The notes below the pieces were generated by a model that was not told the DNA's origin, made no database searches, and saw nothing but the letters and a program-made list of their open reading frames with translations. From positions 58,084,487 through 58,148,486 of the forward strand of contig CM069433.1 of NCBI GenBank assembly GCA_035610365.1: a stretch of 64,000 nucleotides of DNA, written 5' to 3'. The translations under genes were made by a program, and so were the position numbers. Source of the stretch: Aquatica leii. Its lineage: Eukaryota > Arthropoda > Insecta > Coleoptera > Lampyridae. Positions 34,256 through 46,573 of this stretch are shown in pieces. How positions within the stretch are numbered: the first letter of the stretch is position 1; each line of letters starts with the position of its first letter.

Positions 34256-36545
34256 TGTGTGTAGTGGTACTGATACTATAACAGCCATGAAAGTCTCGGC
34301 CTGCGCTACAAAGTAAACAGCTCTAAAAGTGATAACACGTTTTTGAGTGCGTTTAAAGTAAATTCAAACAGTGTGTTTGACAATGTAATCTTATATGTTG
34401 TAGTCCATTATTTCGATCGATCGATGTGCCTCACTGTCTTGGCGTAATTTTGTCTTACATCGTGTTTAAATGCATATTTAAAAAATACACGATAGAAAAA
34501 TATGACAAAATACCGATTAAAGGCTTTTGGCTTAGTACTTTACACCATTTTTTTAAAATTTTTGTTACAGGAAACATTGTGGGAAATTATAAAAGTAGAA
34601 TTAATAGAGCAGATTAAGATGAAAATGCTGTAGCTTCTGCAATTAAGGCGGTAGTTCAAGAAAAGATATCTATAAGAAAAACTGTTAATATATTCAATGT
34701 AAAGTCGTCTACATTACACTACAGGTTTGAAAAACATAAACTGCAAATATCAAAACAGCAGTTATTTTTGAAATATTGTTCAAAGCAAATCTTTACCGTA
34801 GACCAAGAACAGAAATTAAACGAATATATAGTTACCTGCAGCAAGATGCATTATGGCCTCACTCTCTTCTTACTTAAAAGTTTGGCTTTGGTTTGGAGTA
34901 CGCCAAAAAAATAAATTGCAAATTTTCTTCTAAATGGGAACAAACAAAGCTAGCAGTGAAGAACTTGACAACGTTAAAAAAACCTGAAAACACCAGTCTT
35001 ACACGGTCAGTAGGGTTTAACAAACTTTCAGTTGCAGTATTGTTTAAAAATTATTAGCGTGTTTTTACTAAATACACACCGGATCGCATAATGCATCTTG
35101 ATAAAACCAGTACTACCACAGTTATGACAACAATTCGTTTCTGCTTAGAAGGGCGAGTTGGTCACTTTCTGTAGCATAGTATCAACTATTGGAAATATTG
35201 TTCTCCTTATATTTATATTTCCACAAGTACCTACATTATAAACCACACTTCATACATAGTGCTGCTGGTGGAAGCTTATGCCTCTCTATGAAAACTGATT
35301 GAATAAATTGCAAGTTATACATGGAAGCACTACTACAAATTCAACAGCAAACTTGGAGTTCAAGAAAACATCCAGTATTGCTGCTTTGTGATAACGACGA
35401 GCCACACGTGTTAATTGAAGCTGCTCAATAATCCAGAGCCAATGGTATAGCTTATTAATCTTTTCCGTCACATACCTTTCACAGATTATAACCACTAGAT
35501 ATGGAGATATTTAGTTTCTTCAAAAGCAAACTAAAAGTTGCCTTTAACGATGGGCATACTGGTCACCCTAGTAAAGCCTTAACCTTTTATAAAGTAGCAT
35601 ATTTTGAAACGTTTACAGGAAAGAACATTGTAAATTTATAAAATCGGGCATTCATCTTCTAAATAAACTTGCTTTTCCAAATGAGGATTTTTCTCTTTGT
35701 AACAGATATGCTTCCGATGTAATTTCAACACAGCCAAAAGATTTGGAAAATTTTCTTGTTTTCAGATTTTCCAGTTTTTTTCAAGCCGGGCGCAGTACAG
35801 CAACACAATCACTTCCAGAAGAAAATTCATCGCTTGACCTTGTTCACTTGCTACTTTAATTATAACTACTGAGAGTACAAACAAACAACAAAAAAGAAAT
35901 GAACGTGGAAAATCGCGTATTTACACCTACACCCTTGAAACGGAACGACTTTTAGAACTACACAATGCAAAATAAAGACAGATGCAGATTAAAGAACAAA
36001 GACGTGTCACAGAATTAAGAACTGCTAGGAATATTGTAGGTCTTGCTGATTCTAATAATATCCAACAAAAAACTGCCAAAATAAAAAAAAATTAAAGTGA
36101 TATTTTTACAAGTTGAACTAAAGAATTTGAGGCTATGGATTCTTCATTGGATTTTTCCGACCCCTTTTTCAGAAAACATAAATAAAGGTGACTCTTTAAT
36201 AAAATTTAAAAAAAGAGAAATCAGTTGTGCACTATGTGGGCAAAGTTATAGCCAAATATGATAGCTTAGAGTATCATATATTTTACCTATAGAATCATGA
36301 ACCTTTATTTTTCCTGACGTAAAAAATGAAGCTTAAGTCAATTTTTTGGACGATTGCCCAAAATTACTGATGCTACTGCAAGGACGAATCGAGCAGATTT
36401 ATTTTTTCGATTTGCTATAAATCTCGCTACGTAATAATAAGATAATATGTTACTATTTCAATTTGTTTACGATTTGAATAAATAGAATTAAGATTTTTCT
36501 ACTTACTGTACCCCTAGCAGATCAATTGTATCATTGTACCCCGCA
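34256..36545 (+). mobile_element. Pogo/Tigger-like DNA transposon, decayed transposase
   Basis: Plus-strand frames, broken by stops, follow the order of pogo-type (HTH-psq, CENP-B, DDE_1) transposases. The helix-turn-helix start is VGNYKSRINRAD (about 34580), then VVQEKISIRKTVNIFNVKSS and TLHYRF (34650-34730). The CENP-B-like segment has FTVDQEQKLNEYIVTCSKMH (about 34795). The DDE core has RIMHLDKTSTTTV (about 35090), HPVLLLCDNDEPHVLIEA (about 35370) and PLDMEIFSFFKSKLK (about 35500). A C-terminal CALCGQ motif, as in relatives with a zinc-binding tail, is at about 36220. Probable terminal repeats are GTGGTACTGATACTATAA near 34263 and its diverged complement near 36520-36540, with TA beside them. 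It is inactive. Confidence 0.8.
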
Positions 36546-37089
36546 TATAGAACCCTTTGATGTGATGACTATTTCTAGCACTGATTTCTATAATAATATG
36601 TATAGCTGATACAGAGAAAAAATTTAAATATGGGATTAGACTGTGTAGAAGACAGCACTATACAATACTGAGATTAGGACTAAATTAAACAAATTTTACT
36701 TGACAGTATCGCTATTTTTGGAAAAAAATTATGATCATTCATTTTGTTGAAATTGCATAACAATTTACGGAATTGCACACAACTGTAAAATTTTGTGAAA
36801 TTTAATAGCTAATAATTATACAAAAAACAACACGCATAAGAATTAATGCTTAACACACTTGTAGATTTAACGATCGAACGCATGACAAAATTGCGAAAAA
36901 ATCAAGAAAATTATAGAACATAACATACATATTGAAATAAGAATCCAAATCACAAGCTACTACTGATGCGCCCAAACAATTTTCAAAATATTTCTAAACA
37001 TGCTAATCTATTTAGAAAACATCTTACAAATATATTAATATTTATGACAATTGCACAGACAATTAAACTGTCGCAAAAAAGTATGGTTA
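36546..37089. other. Noncoding, nothing recognised
   Basis: AT-rich spacer between the pogo-like and mariner-like relics, without repeats or open frames that I can support. Confidence 0.45.
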
Positions 37090-37790
37090 GCGCTACATTT
37101 TAGTTCCTGTCTCTGTAATGAGTGGCGCTGACGATTTCTCTAAAGGTGTCAATGTCAGACTACATTATCAGCTATCCAAATTATTATAGAGATCAGTGAT
37201 TCCTAAGAATTACACAATTTTTTTTGTTTTAACATGTCAATTTAAGAGAAGTTTTATTAAAAAGTTAGTTGTTATTGTATTCTACGAAAAATAAAATTCT
37301 AAATCTATCACATTCCGGAAATATTCCTCTGCAGTGTGTGTAGTTACGTATTAATTACAAATCTTGGAAAAAATTAAAGATGTAAATTCATCCGTAAACA
37401 AGACAAAATCAAAAAAACAAGTGTCTACATTTATCCTTTGTTAAGCCCATTACCAAGATGACAATCTTTTTTTTTTAGTTTTTCTTAAGAATCCTCTGTT
37501 GTAATAGGTGAACTGATATCTAATTGTTGTTTAAGTTTCTAATATTTACATGGAGATTGTGTCACAGCCAAAGGCACATTAAATTTATTTTTTTTCTTTA
37601 AAGACCGTTTTGTTCTAATGTTTTTCTCTTACGCCACATTTCTCGTTTGTTTAAAATGTTCCATTAGATTCTCAAAAAACCTTCTAGTTGGTTGCTTCGT
37701 TTCGGGAAACCGCTCTTAGTATATTCTTTTGGCTAAAAGCCTCGTGCTATTACGTTAAAGAAACACACTTGAAACATTCTCTACGACAAA
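37090..37790 (-). pseudogene. Tc1/mariner-like transposase relic (HTH plus DDE start)
   Basis: Read right to left. At about 37740-37640 the sequence gives ERFPETKQPTRRFFENLMEH and FKQTRNV. This resembles the N-terminal helix-turn-helix (DUF4817-type, ERFPxRxxPSxxTF) of a group of insect Tc1/mariner-like transposases. At about 37420-37385 another frame gives FFDFVLFTDEFTSL, the segment around the first catalytic Asp (xVLFTDExTF) of the same group. The distance between them suits the family. Stops and frameshifts are numerous and the downstream catalytic residues are not visible. It is a small, ancient remnant. Confidence 0.55.
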
Positions 37791-38005
37791 ATTTTGAGTA
37801 TTTATCAATGTTTGAGATGTATTCGGTAAGATATTTTGTTACTTCTTTCCATGTTTTTTAATCATTTAATACAAATAAATTGTGTTTTTTGGTGTATTTT
37901 CTAAAATAATTTTGTTAATTTTGTTGTTACAATTATCAACAAATCTTTGTATCATTATTATGAATTGATTTACTATCTGACATTTAATTTGACATTTGAA
38001 TGTAT

Positions 38006-38033
38006 CGATAACACCACACCCGTGGTGTTATCG
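38006..38033. repeat. Perfect 12-base stem hairpin
   Basis: CGATAACACCAC, loop ACCC, GTGGTGTTATCG. It is an isolated perfect hairpin in AT-rich DNA about 450 bases from the unassigned minus-strand frames at 38479-38903. It could be a transposon end or subterminal structure. Confidence 0.75.
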
Positions 38034-38478
38034 CTGGTAATCCGTTGATGATTGGTTGAATTTTAAAAAATGCAATAAAATAAAAATTTTTTATTAGTTA
38101 ATTGATACAGTAAAAAATTATCATATGTAATATCATAAGTGTTTATAAAATTACCGTTAATGAAACACCTTAGTTTCACGCTCGGGTGATTACGTTTTGG
38201 CAACACATTTTGAGTTCTGTCCAGGTGTCAAATTTTAGATAATTCTACAAAGACGAATAAAATTAAAATGATTATTAAAAAAAATAATTTATTAACATAA
38301 TAATTATTAGTGACGTTACAAAATAAGTCGAGCCAAAACGTGACATGCTTGACGTTTATGAATTTTTGAATTTAGACCGTTTTCATGGTTACTTATCAAC
38401 AGGCATACTTATCGCTGTAATTATATCTCTTCCGGTTGTATTATCGCTTCTTAAAACTCGTTTAATTGAAAAACGTGA

Positions 38479-38903
38479 TTAAAATGGTGTAATATGATTG
38501 GTTAATTTCAAATAAGGGTAATAATCTGTAAAATTCAAAATGTTCGGTGATGACAAATTTTCTTCTAACTTTTGTTTTTGTATTAGGGAGAGGTTGTTTT
38601 GAATATCATCTGTTGTTAGTTCATAAAATTCATCTCTTCCAAGAGCATCATCAAGTTCAAAGATCAAAATGACCTACAGTTAAAGAAATATAAATTCTGT
38701 ACTTTTTGCCAGTCCTGCTTTAGTTTGTGTAATAAAAATGAATCATCAACGCTTATTTTGTGAACTTGACAATATGTTGCTTTTTTAAAACACGTGATTT
38801 TTTTGTCACACGTCTTTCGTTCTTTCATCTTTAAAAACGCACGAACTTTCAAATATTCACAATGTTTATACATATTATGCTTGATGCTGATGGTATTCTT
38901 CAA
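38479..38903 (-). pseudogene. Unassigned coding remnant (two adjoining frames)
   Basis: Two minus-strand frames, 38903-38664 (79 codons) and 38667-38479 (62 codons), abut with a stop between them. Their composition is less biased than the surrounding random frames. The first has charged, Cys-containing sequence such as KMKERKTCDKKITCFKKATY; the second has ELDDALGRDEFYEL. Upstream, around 39080-38910, other frames give similar non-random peptides (for example FGTDENVIDLMLTYLAEL). This suggests a frameshifted relic of a longer ORF. I do not recognise the family; a transposon gene is more likely than a host gene given the setting. Confidence 0.3.
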
Positions 38904-41594
38904 TATGGAATAGTTACTCCAAAGTGTTGACTATTAGAAGGTCTTCTACAATTCTGCCAAGTACGTTAACATTAAATCTATAACATTTTCGTCTGTGCCA
39001 AAAAGGGTATTAGCTGTTATGGTGGCGGTGTGTGAAATAAATTCCATAAGAATAGCATTGTACTTTACGCATTGGCATTAGAAATTAAACTTCACGCATT
39101 TTTATCAATATGTGAAGTTGTACTTTAGAAACAGGAGTAGAAAAAAGATTTTGTTATTTAAAATAACGAATAAAGTGTGAAAACACTCTATTGCTGATAG
39201 TTATTTTTTTTTATAACTTTGCATCTAAGTATATTCTTTCCAAAAATATTAGACAAATATTAGTTAGTCATTTATTAAAAACCTATTTAGAGTATCAATT
39301 GAAAAATAATTATTGGCACGTTAACGATCTAAAAACGGATTTAGATATTCGAATTCAGATCAGTCTTTATACACTACCAAAATGAAATAAATAATCTAGG
39401 TAATTGCATATTCTACTATAAATCTTGTAATTCTTTTGGCTTCGTTTTTTTAAGAACAGAGTGAAACTTTTTGTTATTACTTTTGTTCTAATTAATTTAA
39501 ACTTCATTGTTAACAATAACATGTCAATGTTTTTGTTTTTATTTTTTTAAGTCGTTTAACATTGTCGTTATGTACAAAACGTTTTAAAAGATTTAGCGGT
39601 TTTTGCGTATTATCTGATTGACTTGTGTCCTATATGTTACTAATTTATCTAGTTTTTTAGAATCATACAAACGTTTTTGTTTGTCGTAAAAATCTAACTA
39701 AATTATTTTGCTATATAGTTTACAACCGAGTTGGGTACCTAATTATTTTGTTTATTTTAATTATGATTACTTAAAAAGTAGTTAAATTAAGCAATTTGAG
39801 AGCTTGACAGAATTTACTACAACTGACACTATTTTATTTTACACCTTTTGCATTGTGTGAACACTCAAGCGCTTAGTATTTACAACATTTCCAATATTTG
39901 AATTACCAGAATCTTTCTAGTAGCACTTCGGATGTAAAATGTTTTATAAATTACGACATATATTTCTGTTTTAATTTACGTTTTATTACCCACCAAGTAA
40001 TTAAGCTTTATTAAAAACTCTAATCTATGTATCTAAACATTTTGTAATAAACGGGTACAAAAACAGTCTTTAAACTAATTTTTGTACAAGTTTAACGTAT
40101 CATTTTTTTTCAACGACTATAAACTATTAAACACTAAAACAGTATCGTAAAGCAATATGACGTTTACTACGTATTTTCGATATATCGAAACATATTTTAT
40201 TCCTTACCGCAAAAAGTATTCGACAATTTTTTGCATTTGCATTAGCTGCTTGTAAGAAAATCTTTAATTTAAACGTGTTTTGAGTATTTAAAATTATTAC
40301 ACACAAAACGTCAAAATACATTTCGGTAAAATAATTTTAATTTAGAATATAGTTTAAGAATGCAATGTTATATTTGAGTCGTCAGAAAAACTAGTTAAAA
40401 ACAAGCAAAGAAATTAAATGACTAATAGCAAAACAAAAAATAATAAAAACGTAATTCGAGATAAACTGAAATTATTAAATTATAATAAGCAAAAATAATT
40501 ACTATTTACCATATACCATGTTTTATGTTTAGAATCAATTAAGTTGTTTTTTTAATACACTTCTATTTTTAATTTTAATTTTAAGTTTAATGTAAATTTG
40601 AATAATGCAGTATTATGTTTAAACTAAATTAATTTTTTTCTAAAATATCTTAAATTAATATTTATTTTTTAATAAATTTTGTTTATAAATAAAGTATTAA
40701 TTTGAATGAAAATTGTAATTTATCGTTATTTTACAAGTATGTAATCTTTTTATTAAAAATGTTAATGGCAATTTTTGATATGAAATTTTTTGTAAATAAC
40801 GTTTAGTGATTGATTAAAAATTTTATAAAATTTGTGTCAACAATTGTGGTTATACAAATAACTCGATTAAACTTTATTGATGAGTTATTAATTTTTTATT
40901 GTAAATATGTGTTATTATTAAAATTTTTAAGCAATAATTAATTTTTAATATACTTTGTTGTTACTAGTTCAAGTTATTAAATTTAAAATTAAAATAGGAT
41001 GCAAACGTTATGATTGTAAAGATTTTGAAACATTAAAATCAATTCCAAATTCTGTTTAAATTAGGTTTTTATTGCTACATAAAATATTGAAATTTTTTGT
41101 AAAATAGTTACAAGCCAATGAATAAACATTTATTGTAAATTTTGGAAAAAAAAAATATTTTAACGTGAACTTAATGTTTACGTGACACTATATTGATAAT
41201 AAAAAATGTGATAATTTTTAAATCCAAGAAAAATATTGTTCTATCCGTTTATATTAAACATCAGTAATAATTTTTATGTCATTGACTTCTCTTACTGGTA
41301 AATATTATTTTTCCTCATTTATTGTAACGTTTAATTTGTAAAAAAATAAATAATTTTGGTAATCAAAGTAATGTTTTCTTATTTTTTATTAAGAAACTTT
41401 TTTGTTTTTAATTTTTATAATGGTAAAAGAATATTTCAAGATGTAAAAACAATTTTGTCAATAGTCAAAAGAAAACAGTTAAAAGAAAGAAATTATTTGC
41501 AAAAAATATACAAAACAAAATAACTAAACAAAATTTAAGTGTTAGAACATAAGTTATTATTTGGCTACAAACGAAAAAACAATTGAAACCGTGT
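38904..41594. other. Noncoding AT-rich stretch
   Basis: Apart from the possible extension of the unassigned relic up to about 39090, I see only AT-rich sequence without supported genes. Just before the long inverted repeat, the frame 41668-41465 on the minus strand runs out of the repeat into unique DNA. Confidence 0.45.
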
Positions 41595-43469
41595 TGTACA
41601 ATTGCCTCCAAAAAAGAATGAACAGTATTTTCGGCAGCTTGTACGCAGTTGTGTATTGCGGGCAACATACATTCATTAAAATAAATATTAATGTTTTCTA
41701 AGAAAAAAATTGATGTAACATATTTATCTTTGTAAAATTTAATATGTCGCTTCGAAATTGCTATTTTACCTGCAAGTAAACCTGAGTATTTTGTATTTTT
41801 ATATTAATTATTTTCAAACGTTTAACATTTCAACGAATGCGCAAGACATTCGAAAACTAACGAACGTGCTCGAGAGCCGTAGGTTCTGAACTTCGGTTCT
41901 GAATGGTAAATGAAGGTTATTGTAGTCAAGAGTGAGACAGGCGTATTAAAGTTTCATACAAGAATGATACAAGTTAGAAAAGAAAGTATTTCTTTCGAAT
42001 GAATCTCGTCATAAGCCGAAGGTCAACCCGCCTACCTGATGCAATGTTTACATCGTTTATCTTTTGGTCGTATTTCGTATCAATTTCGTATCATGTATGT
42101 TTAATTTGCGGTACGTTTTTCTTTCTTGCTTGCGTAGAAGTGCATTTAATGATTTACATCTTCGGTCAATAAATAATTATTCTCTTTTTTTAATACATAC
42201 ATGCGCTGTTGCTAATTGTAATACGTATAATCAGTACCGGCTTCACCATTTTAAGCAAAACATTAATTTTGTAACACATAATAATGATCACTGTTCTTCC
42301 TTTAGATTCTTCAATCTAAATTCCTTAAATCGTGCATATTATAAAACTAAAAGTATCAAGAATTTTAGAATAGTATCTATACACAATTCATATATAATAC
42401 GAATTTGAATTATGTTATTTTCTAGATAACATCTTTTAAAAATCCGCAAATCACAAAATTGATGATTATCAAACATGTATAATTTCATAACTTGAAATAT
42501 TTTTGAAGCTTTTACATTATATCCTATACATTAAAAATATTAATAAATAGTAACAGTACACGTGTTCTATTTTGTATTTAAGATGTAACTTCATAATAAG
42601 GTATCAACTATCAAAATTGTTTATATAAATCAGAAGTTTACTCCAAATTTATTCCAGTATCTGTAATCGCTCAAGTTCCTACAGTAGTCAAAGTAATTCA
42701 CCATCAGTGGTTATTAGCTATTAATTGATTCATGTCTTGTAGACCGCGATTCAAATGAGAACATAAAATTAATGGATTAGATGTTGTAAAAAGGCTGACA
42801 AGATGAACCCCCAACACCAACATACTTTGTTTCACTCATTTCACACAAATATGAATGAGATTAACGCAATTAATTATTAGGTTTTTTTAATAAAATTGAT
42901 TAATATAAATTTAAAAGAAATTAATTTTTTTCTGCCTCAGAGAAAAATTTTGAAGAAATAGGCTGTTCCAACTATAATATTTATGTTACCACGAAAATTT
43001 ATCAAACGAAACTGTTTTTATCGTTGAGTAAAAAAATTAATGCATCAAACAACAAACAAAATTAATTTTTGTGGAGGTTTTATTTCGTTGAACTGAAAAA
43101 AATTTAAAGTTTTATGACGCTTAAATGTAATTTCTTACTTATAAATTATAAATCATAAAACAATCAACAAAACTCATTAATAAAAAAAAATTTTCGATTT
43201 TGAACACTATTGCCATTGCTTATTAAATCAAAAGTTGTCAAATTTACACAAATAAAATATTTAGAAGTCTTTTAACTTAACATGCATCGTAATACAGATA
43301 GATAGTACAGTACGAGAGCAAGGTCTACGAGTGATGTCAGCTCGTCACATGATCTCGGCAGAATAAATCGAGCGATCGAGCAATCTTCTACATTTAATTA
43401 TCTTTGTGATATCGCAATCAGGTTTAACAATGCACAGCTATGACGTCACCGTGAATGTAAAGTAGTATA
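41595..43469 (+). repeat. Left long inverted repeat arm
   Basis: It pairs with 48428-50311 with only scattered differences. It includes, reading inward, the CTCGAGAGCCGTAGG segment (about 41870), the TAGGTTGACC-type repeat block shared by the internal copies, and GAGCGATCGAGCAATC near 43380. A plus-strand frame at 42064-42408 contains CAVANCNTYNQ, also legible in the copy at 44690-44640. A weak resemblance to a THAP-type zinc-finger start is possible but unproven. Confidence 0.9.
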
Positions 43470-43471
43470 GT

Positions 43472-43536
43472 ATACAAATAATTAAAAAAATAGAATAACC
43501 AAATTTATTGTGATAAATGAAGCTAAGCCACATGAC
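43472..43536 (+). repeat. Inner block of the left arm, matched inverted at 47273-47337
   Basis: About 65 bases from ATACAAATAATTAAAAAA to AGCCACATGAC are an exact-looking inverted copy of 47273-47337. In the left arm they follow the main arm directly. On the right side the matching block is about 1.1 kb further in. The right side has therefore gained sequence between 47338 and 48427, or the left side has lost it. Confidence 0.85.
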
Positions 43537-43778
43537 TTTCTATATATGTACTCCTGAAATAATGTTTAAAATCCTAAACAAAAAAATATCCAAATGAAAA
43601 GCATAACTATCCAAAAATTATTGTGTTTTGCCTTCTGGTTACAGTTTTAGAAAAGAAAATATAAGTATTTTGATAACAAACTTTTTTAAAAGTGCGCTAG
43701 CTCAAGTTTTTGTGTATGTGGGTTAGAACAGTTTACCACCACAGCGACGATATATCGGTCATTAGAAAGTTAAACCGA

Positions 43779-44212
43779 TTAAACATTGTGTGTATTTACT
43801 ATTTTTACATGACTCATTATGGTGTATAGATTATAAAGGATAATAATAAAATCAAGTATTAGGAGTATTAAAGATAAATGCTAACAAGAACAAAGCTTCT
43901 TTGTTCATGGCGCACTTGAATTTAACGCTGCACAGAGACAAAGATATAAAGTTGTAGTTTGGTTGTAGGCAGAATAGAACTATTTTATTTTACAAATTTG
44001 TCAAAAAATTAAACTATTTCTAAGACTGTTAGTAATAATTTATATTGAATATCAATTTATATATTTGAAATAAGCAAAATGATTATTAATGTTTTTGATA
44101 TTTTTATAATTTTTTCAATAATTCATATCAGTGGTTTTAATTGTTTTCAATTAGTGCTTTCAGTTTTACACTACAATGAGTCATGTAAAAATAGTAAACA
44201 TACACTACAATC
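43779..44212. repeat. Internal inverted pair around ACTATTTTTACATGACTCATT
   Basis: The segment 43782-43830 (TTTACTATTTTTACATGACT and flanks) recurs inverted at 44163-44212 and again directly at about 45488-45525. The enclosed about 330 bases show no ORF. These are pieces of the same repeat family that fills the interior of the long-inverted-repeat element. Confidence 0.6.
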
Positions 44213-44365
44213 GCTTCTTGTCATATGATACCGCCGTCTGTGGCGCCGTTATAAAGCGAACACGATAATGTCGAAAGCATTAACCGTTATCATCTTAGAA
44301 AAATACCGCAATAGATATGTAGCACAAAATACAAATACATAAAAATTAAATCATTTAAACATTAA

Positions 44366-44760
44366 ATTAGGTAGGTAGACGACCTTGGGTTTATAACCCC
44401 AATGAATCCTTTTCTAACTCGTATAAAACTCTAAGATCTCTTTACTCTATTCTGTCCTATACAATCATAACAACGTTTTTTGATGACCCGCGAGCAAGTT
44501 CGTTCGATTCCAAATGTATTTGGCTTGCACTGAGAATTCCACACAGGAATTTGAACGTTACATTATATTTGCAATTGTAAATTCAAAATAAAGGTTTTTA
44601 GTATTTTTTTGGAGGGTTATTGCCCAATTGGCGAAGCCGCCACTGATTATACGTATTACAATTGGCAACGGCACACGTAGCATTAAAAAAAGAGAATAAT
44701 TGTTTATTGACTAAATATCAAAATCATTTACTGCATTTTTACGCAAGCAAGCAAGCATGT
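44366..44760. repeat. Rearranged internal copy of arm sequence
   Basis: It contains diverged pieces of the arm in a different order. First come GGTAGGTAGACGACCTTGGG and TTTTCTAACTCGTATAAAAC, then GATTATACGTATTACAATTG and ACGCAAGCAAGCAAG. In the right arm the GATTATACG block comes before the GGTAGG block. The shuffled order shows that at least two arm copies contributed. Confidence 0.65.
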
Positions 44761-44790
44761 CACGTGATCTGCGTGAAGAATAAAAATAAA

Positions 44791-45354
44791 TAGTGCTGGG
44801 CGATTATGAATGATATAATCGAGATCGATTATAGCCAAATAATCGATCATTCGATTATACTTTCGAAATATCATTCATTCGAAACAACCGAGAAGCGGTA
44901 CTAATGAATGCAACGAATAAATAATACAAAATATAAAATAAATAATAAAATCGACACGACTCGCTACGAGTCGAAACGAACTCGAACCATGTCTGTGCAT
45001 GTCTCGAATCATTTGAAATAATCGAAATATCATTCATTGCAACAACCGAGAAGCGATGCTAATGAATGAAACGAAATATGAAATATCAAATATATCGAAA
45101 TAATCGAAATCGACACGACTCGCTACGAATCGAAACGAACTCGAGACCATGTCTCGAATCATTCTAAATAATCGAAATATCATTCATTTCAGCAACCGAG
45201 AAGCGATGCTAATGAATGAAAATTTCAAATCGAAACATATGATCGATAATACTGCGCATGCGCCATCATTCGTAATCGAACAAACGAATGATCATTCGAT
45301 TATGCAAAACGAGATATTTCGATTATTGAAATATATCGATTATGCCCAACACTA
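44791..45354. mobile_element. hAT-like MITE with 8-base target duplication and internal tandem repeats
   Basis: 564 bases flanked by a perfect 8-base direct repeat AAAATAAA (44783-44790 and 45355-45362). The ends TAGTGCTGGGCGATTATG and CATAATCG...GCCCAACACTA are inverted copies, of the TAGTGTTGGGC type common in hAT elements. The interior consists of about 2.3 units of a tandem repeat of roughly 150-158 bases. Each unit has ACAACCGAGAAGCG, AATGAATG, CGACACGACTCGCTACGA and AACGAACTCGA motifs. No transposase is encoded. It inserted into the older long-inverted-repeat element. Confidence 0.9.
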
Positions 45355-46094
45355 AAAATAAACGACCCGTTACCGAAGGTCACGTGATTTTTACGCGCAT
45401 AAAGAAACACGGGACATGTTCACATTTGAATCGCGGTCTATAAGTCACAAAGCGATTAATAACGGTTACCCGATTAAACATTTTTGTGTATACATACTAT
45501 TTTTACATGGCTCATTAGAATCTAGAACTGATGCTACTAATTTAAATAAAAGCGATTACATGAAATATTAAACAAAATTATGCTACTTATATTAAAAAGA
45601 TTATAAACGATAATAATCATTTTGCCTTCCAAAGATAGAGATACATTGATCTTTAATATAAATCTTTTATTAAATAAGAATAGGTTTTTTAAAGTTTAAA
45701 TGGCCCTTCTACAGCATTCGTCACCACCCACGAATAATAGCAAAACAAAGAGATCAAATGTAAGTTATCTTCAATTTCAGAATAATACTGACATTTTAAC
45801 AAAAATTCTTTCAAACGCGATTTAAGAACCGAATAAATATATTTTAAATTATAGTTCTTTTCTGTATTTTAGTACTTTATTATGGCAATTCCCCTATAAT
45901 CATTAATTCATGATTATGATTTATACTAGTTTTTTAAATTAAAATAAAACGCAAATGCAATTTTCTATACTATGCACCTTGTAGTTAAGAGTCTTTAGTT
46001 TTCAGTTCATACTACTTCATGCGCGTCGACCGACGGATTTCGTACTTCTAATGGCTATACCTGCTAAAGCAAAAACGGGAATCTGTCAATAAAG

Positions 46095-46470
46095 AAAACG
46101 TACCGCAAATTAGACATATATGATACGAAATACGATTAAAAGATAAATGATGTAAACTTCGTATTAGACAACGGGTAGCCTCCGGCTTACGACGGCAAGG
46201 ATTCATTACGGAGAGATACTTTTTTTCTGACTTCTATAAAACTTTAATATGTCTGTCTCATTCTTGACTGCAGTAAACCTCATTTACCATTCAGAACCTA
46301 TACATTATGTGTCATTATATAAGGACAACACTTCCCTGTGACTCTCGAGTAAGTTCGCTAGTTTTCGGATTTGTTGCGCATTCGTTGAAATTTTAAACGT
46401 TTGAAAATAATTAATAAAAAGTACTTATGTTCACTTGCAGGTAAAATGTCAATTTCGAAGCGATATAATA
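46095..46470 (+). repeat. Internal copy of the arm block
   Basis: A diverged direct copy of right-arm bases about 49790-50160. Shared blocks are AACGTACCGCAAATTA, GATGTAAAC, TTCATTTACCATTCAG, TTGCGCATTCGTTGAAAT and TTGCAGGTAAAAT. It ends where the duplicated transposase segment at 46471 begins. Confidence 0.8.
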
Positions 46471-46560
46471 AAAGGCAGACTTGATGGAATCAGATTCGCA
46501 AAGCTTACGTAGGCCCATCATCTTTCGTTTTTCAATTAGTAAACTAGAAGATAGATTTTA
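46471..46560 (-). repeat. Displaced copy of a transposase N-terminal segment
   Basis: Nearly identical to 47463-47547. On the minus strand both read LSSSLLIEKRKMMGLRKLCE followed by SDSIKSA. In related proteins this kind of Lys/Arg-rich segment belongs to the N-terminal part. Here it also lies just downstream of the C-terminal end of the transposase frame, so it has been duplicated and moved. Confidence 0.8.
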
Positions 46561-46573
46561 GGTATAACTGCAT

